NCBI GenBank assembly: GCA_030150795.1 | Contig: JASLFF010000407.1 | Coordinates: 1 to 6,213, forward strand | Length of the DNA: 6,213 nt | Direction of reading: 5' to 3' | Source: Terriglobales bacterium | Lineage (GTDB): Bacteria; Acidobacteriota; Terriglobia; Terriglobales; Gp1-AA117 | In this document: in pieces, positions 4,186-6,213 of the stretch | Position numbering within the stretch: position 1 is the first letter of the stretch | Layout: each line of letters starts with the position of its first letter | Notes under the pieces: generated by a model | Seen by the model: only the letters and a program-made list of their open reading frames with translations | Told to the model about the DNA's origin: nothing | Database searches by the model: none | Program-made: the position numbers and the translations under genes

Positions 4186-5079
4186 ATGAAAATCGCCAAG
4201 ACAGCGCACAAACTGGCGGATGCGTTCAAGGTCCGCCACGCGGACTCGTTTCGGCTCAAGGATTTTGATCCCGCCGATGTCCGTGACATCACCACGAAAG
4301 AAAAGGCCGATCAACTTTTGCAGCAGAGCATGACTGTACTGCAGGATTTGCAGGAAAAACTTTACGCCCAGGACCAGTGGGCCGTGCTGCTTATCTTTCA
4401 GGCAATGGATGCCGCCGGCAAAGACAGTCTGGTCAAGCATGTAATGTCCGGCGTAAATCCGCAGGCTTGCGAGGTGTCAAGTTTTAAGCAGCCATCAACA
4501 GAAGAGCTAAACCACGATTTTCTTTGGCGGACAACGCGCCGGTTGCCGGAGCGCGGCAAGATCGGCATCTTCAACCGCTCTTACTACGAAGAAGTCTTGG
4601 TCGTCCGGGTACATCAAGAGTATCTGGCGAAGCAGCACCTGCCGCCCCAACTGGTCACCAAGAAAATCTGGAAAGAGCGTTTCAGAGACATCCGGAACTT
4701 TGAGGAATACCTAACGCGTAATGGCGTGGTCATCCGCAAATTTTTTCTCCATCTCTCAAAAGAAGAACAGAAGAAGCGCTTCCTGGCCCGGCTGGACGAA
4801 CTGGAAAAGAACTGGAAGTTTTCAGAAGCAGATGTCCATGAACGCAAGTACTACGACGATTACATGAACGCCTATGAAGAGATGATCCGCCACACGTCCA
4901 CGCCGGATGCGCCGTGGTACGTGGTGCCAGCCGATCACAAATGGTTTACCCATATTGCGGTAAGTTCGGCCATCATTCAGACGCTCAAAGAAATGGACCT
5001 GCAGTTTCCTCAGGTGGATAAAGCGCGCCGCAAGCAACTGGAAGAAGCAAAGCAGATGTTGCTGAGGTCACGCGACTAG
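4186..5079 (+). CDS. PPK2-family polyphosphate:nucleotide phosphotransferase (class III-like)
   Basis: This 297-residue cytoplasmic enzyme should move phosphate from polyphosphate to nucleotides. Related class III enzymes phosphorylate both AMP and ADP, but class membership here is judged by eye. Motifs: Walker A variant FQAMDAAGKDSLVKHVM at 71-87 with Lys79, then SGVNPQACEVSSFKQPS, the Walker B region GKIGIFNRSYYEEVLVVRVH at 124-143, and the lid region FFLHLSKEEQKKRF (186-199) followed by NWKFSEADVHERKYYDDY. Length and motif order fit a full single-domain PPK2. There is no clear SD before the ATG (ACAACATAAGCA), unlike every gene upstream, so it may be translated differently or belong to another transcript. 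It lies 62 bases after the ligase with a hairpin between, and its stop is 8 bases from the convergent rfbC stop. A link to peptide maturation is not shown. Confidence 0.92.
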   Translation: MKIAKTAHKLADAFKVRHADSFRLKDFDPADVRDITTKEKADQLLQQSMTVLQDLQEKLYAQDQWAVLLIFQAMDAAGKDSLVKHVMSGVNPQACEVSSFKQPSTEELNHDFLWRTTRRLPERGKIGIFNRSYYEEVLVVRVHQEYLAKQHLPPQLVTKKIWKERFRDIRNFEEYLTRNGVVIRKFFLHLSKEEQKKRFLARLDELEKNWKFSEADVHERKYYDDYMNAYEEMIRHTSTPDAPWYVVPADHKWFTHIAVSSAIIQTLKEMDLQFPQVDKARRKQLEEAKQMLLRSRD

Positions 5080-5087
5080 CTTGGATT

Positions 5088-5672
5088 TCAATGCTTTGCC
5101 TGATACTTGAGCTTATCTGAGAGTGGCGACGCCAGCCATTGCTCCAGGCTCTGCGCCTTGCGGTCCCGCTCTGAAGTTTCCGCCGTGGCCACATCAATTG
5201 GCCACTTGATGCCAATCCGCGGATCGGCAAAGTGAATTCCGCTTTCGGCATTCTGGTTGTAAACACCGGTCGTTTTGTACTGGACTTCGCAATCGTCGGT
5301 AAGCGAGCAAAATCCGCGGGCAAAGTTATGGGGAGCCCAAACCTGCTTCTTGTTTTCCTCTGAGACCTCAATGCCAAACCATTTCCCCAGCGTCGGCGAG
5401 CCTTTGCGGATATCAACGGCCACTAGAAATGCCGCGCCGCGCGTCACGCGCATCAGCTTGCCCATGGGCGGCTCCCACTGAAAGTGAAGTCCGCGCAACA
5501 CGCCTTTTTTTGATTTGGAATGGTTGTCCTGGACAAAGTTCGTAGGCAGCCCTAATTCCTTGAACTGATCGGCCCGATAGGTTTCCATAAAGAAGCCGCG
5601 CGAATCTCCGCGCACCTCCGGCTGCACTACGATCACTTCATTCAGGTGGACTGACTCAATCTTAAAGCTCAT
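5088..5672 (-). CDS. rfbC: dTDP-4-dehydrorhamnose 3,5-epimerase
   Basis: This 194-residue cytoplasmic enzyme (RmlC/RfbC) should epimerise C3 and C5 of dTDP-4-keto-6-deoxyglucose in the dTDP-L-rhamnose pathway for surface polysaccharide. The start is the ATG at 5672, giving MSFKIESVHLNEV, with GAGGGAG ten bases upstream; an in-frame TTG at 5693 is less likely because that SD would lie inside the gene. Family marks are RGDSRGFFMETYR (21-33), QDNHSKSKKGVLRGLHFQ (48-65) with His63 as the expected base, GKLMRVTRGAAF (71-82), VWAPHNFARGF (111-121), YKTTGVYNQNAESGI with Tyr132 and Tyr138, and Asp170 in SERD. All expected catalytic positions appear present. It lies 36 bases downstream of the symporter gene on the same strand, so the two may share a transcript. 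No other rhamnose gene is in view. Confidence 0.95.
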   Translation of the reverse strand: MSFKIESVHLNEVIVVQPEVRGDSRGFFMETYRADQFKELGLPTNFVQDNHSKSKKGVLRGLHFQWEPPMGKLMRVTRGAAFLVAVDIRKGSPTLGKWFGIEVSEENKKQVWAPHNFARGFCSLTDDCEVQYKTTGVYNQNAESGIHFADPRIGIKWPIDVATAETSERDRKAQSLEQWLASPLSDKLKYQAKH

Positions 5673-5708
5673 TCGGCGTTGGCTCCCTCGCAAAATTGGA
5701 TTCGTGCG

Positions 5709-6213
5709 TCAGGAAATAGTCTTTTGCGCCTGCGCCGAATCCATCTTGAGTGTAACAGCCGTCTGGTCAGTACCGGAAAGCGCCTGCCAGCCGCGGCGTG
5801 AGAGGTCCCAGAAAATCAAGTAGCCCGCTATAGCTGCCAGCGCCAGCAATAGGAGCCCGAGCGTAAGCTCGCCAAAGATGATCTTGCCAATTCCGAAGAG
5901 CGTCGCGTACACCAGCACGCACCCCATAAGCCAGTCAAAGGCGTTGCTGCCGATGTCCCGCACTTGCGGAATTTCCGGCGCAAGCGCCGCAATGCGCTTC
6001 CAGCCATACACCGTGGGCCGCACGCGACGATAAAATTCCAGCAGCTTTTCTTCTGATTCCGCCGGAGTAAAAAATGTGGCTGCGATCCACGCCACTGTCG
6101 TGATTCCCGCCGTGATCAATGAAGTCTTGGCAAAGGTAATCGGATCGTCGCCGGGAAAATGCTTGTTGAGATAAACCGCCACCACAGCCGCCACGACCAT
6201 GGCGCTGATTTCA
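5709..6213 (-). CDS. Sodium:solute symporter (SSS family), C-terminal part; 5' end beyond the window
   Basis: The frame is open through the right edge, so only about 167 C-terminal residues are seen. Counting from the Met at 6200, hydrophobic segments lie at about 22-44 (FAKTSLITAGITTVAWIAATFF), 85-109 and 112-130. They enclose a cytosolic-type loop TPAESEEKLLEFYRRVRP and GWKRIAAL at about 45-74. This loop is characteristic of large SSS-family transporters from Acidobacteriota and Bacteroidetes as I recall them. The C-terminus ends in a short polar tail. The substrate cannot be told from this part. It is probably co-transcribed with rfbC, since the gap is only 36 bases. A different multi-pass transporter family is possible but less likely. 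Confidence 0.75.
   Translation of the reverse strand, partial: EISAMVVAAVVAVYLNKHFPGDDPITFAKTSLITAGITTVAWIAATFFTPAESEEKLLEFYRRVRPTVYGWKRIAALAPEIPQVRDIGSNAFDWLMGCVLVYATLFGIGKIIFGELTLGLLLLALAAIAGYLIFWDLSRRGWQALSGTDQTAVTLKMDSAQAQKTIS

Noticed and set aside
5691..5693. TTG start for the epimerase gene, seven codons upstream
   Set aside because: The ATG at 5672 begins the usual RmlC N-terminus and has GAGGGAG at a workable distance. The TTG has no SD of its own.

Overview
The window looks like a piece of a chromosome of moderately high GC. The protein style and the short 'NRVLxRxGAREL' leader peptides suggest an Acidobacteriota soil bacterium, but this is an impression from memory and not a proven assignment.

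Left two thirds (about 1-4123, + strand): a ribosomally synthesised, post-translationally modified peptide (RiPP) locus. It opens with the C-terminal half of an ABC exporter of the peptidase-containing bacteriocin-exporter type. Its stop codon overlaps the first of nine small paralogous genes (P1-P9, 49-58 codons, 903-2964). Each encodes a leader of about 27 residues, with a shared NRVLxRxGAREL block and a double-glycine-type cleavage site (L-12, E-8, V/I-4, usually G-2 G-1). A core of 22-31 residues follows, carrying Thr/Ser near its start and a DGD...E(C) motif near its end. A good Shine-Dalgarno (SD) sequence precedes every copy, and hairpins lie in most of the gaps. The array is followed by an ATP-grasp ligase (3032-4123) resembling the microviridin/graspetide ester- and amide-forming enzymes. 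The simplest model is that the ligase cyclises cores through Thr/Ser/Lys and Asp/Glu side chains, and the exporter trims the leader and secretes the product. Most copies match the double-glycine rule and the DGD/E motif, but P1, P6 and P9 deviate.

Right third: a class III-like PPK2 polyphosphate kinase (4186-5079, +), separated from the ligase by a strong hairpin. Facing it on the minus strand are rfbC/rmlC (dTDP-4-dehydrorhamnose 3,5-epimerase, 5088-5672) and, upstream of that, the C-terminal part of a sodium:solute symporter (5709 to the right edge). These look like ordinary chromosomal genes and mark the likely right border of the RiPP locus. No tRNA, rRNA, CRISPR array, insertion sequence or integrase was seen, and no gap without a gene exceeds about 105 bases.
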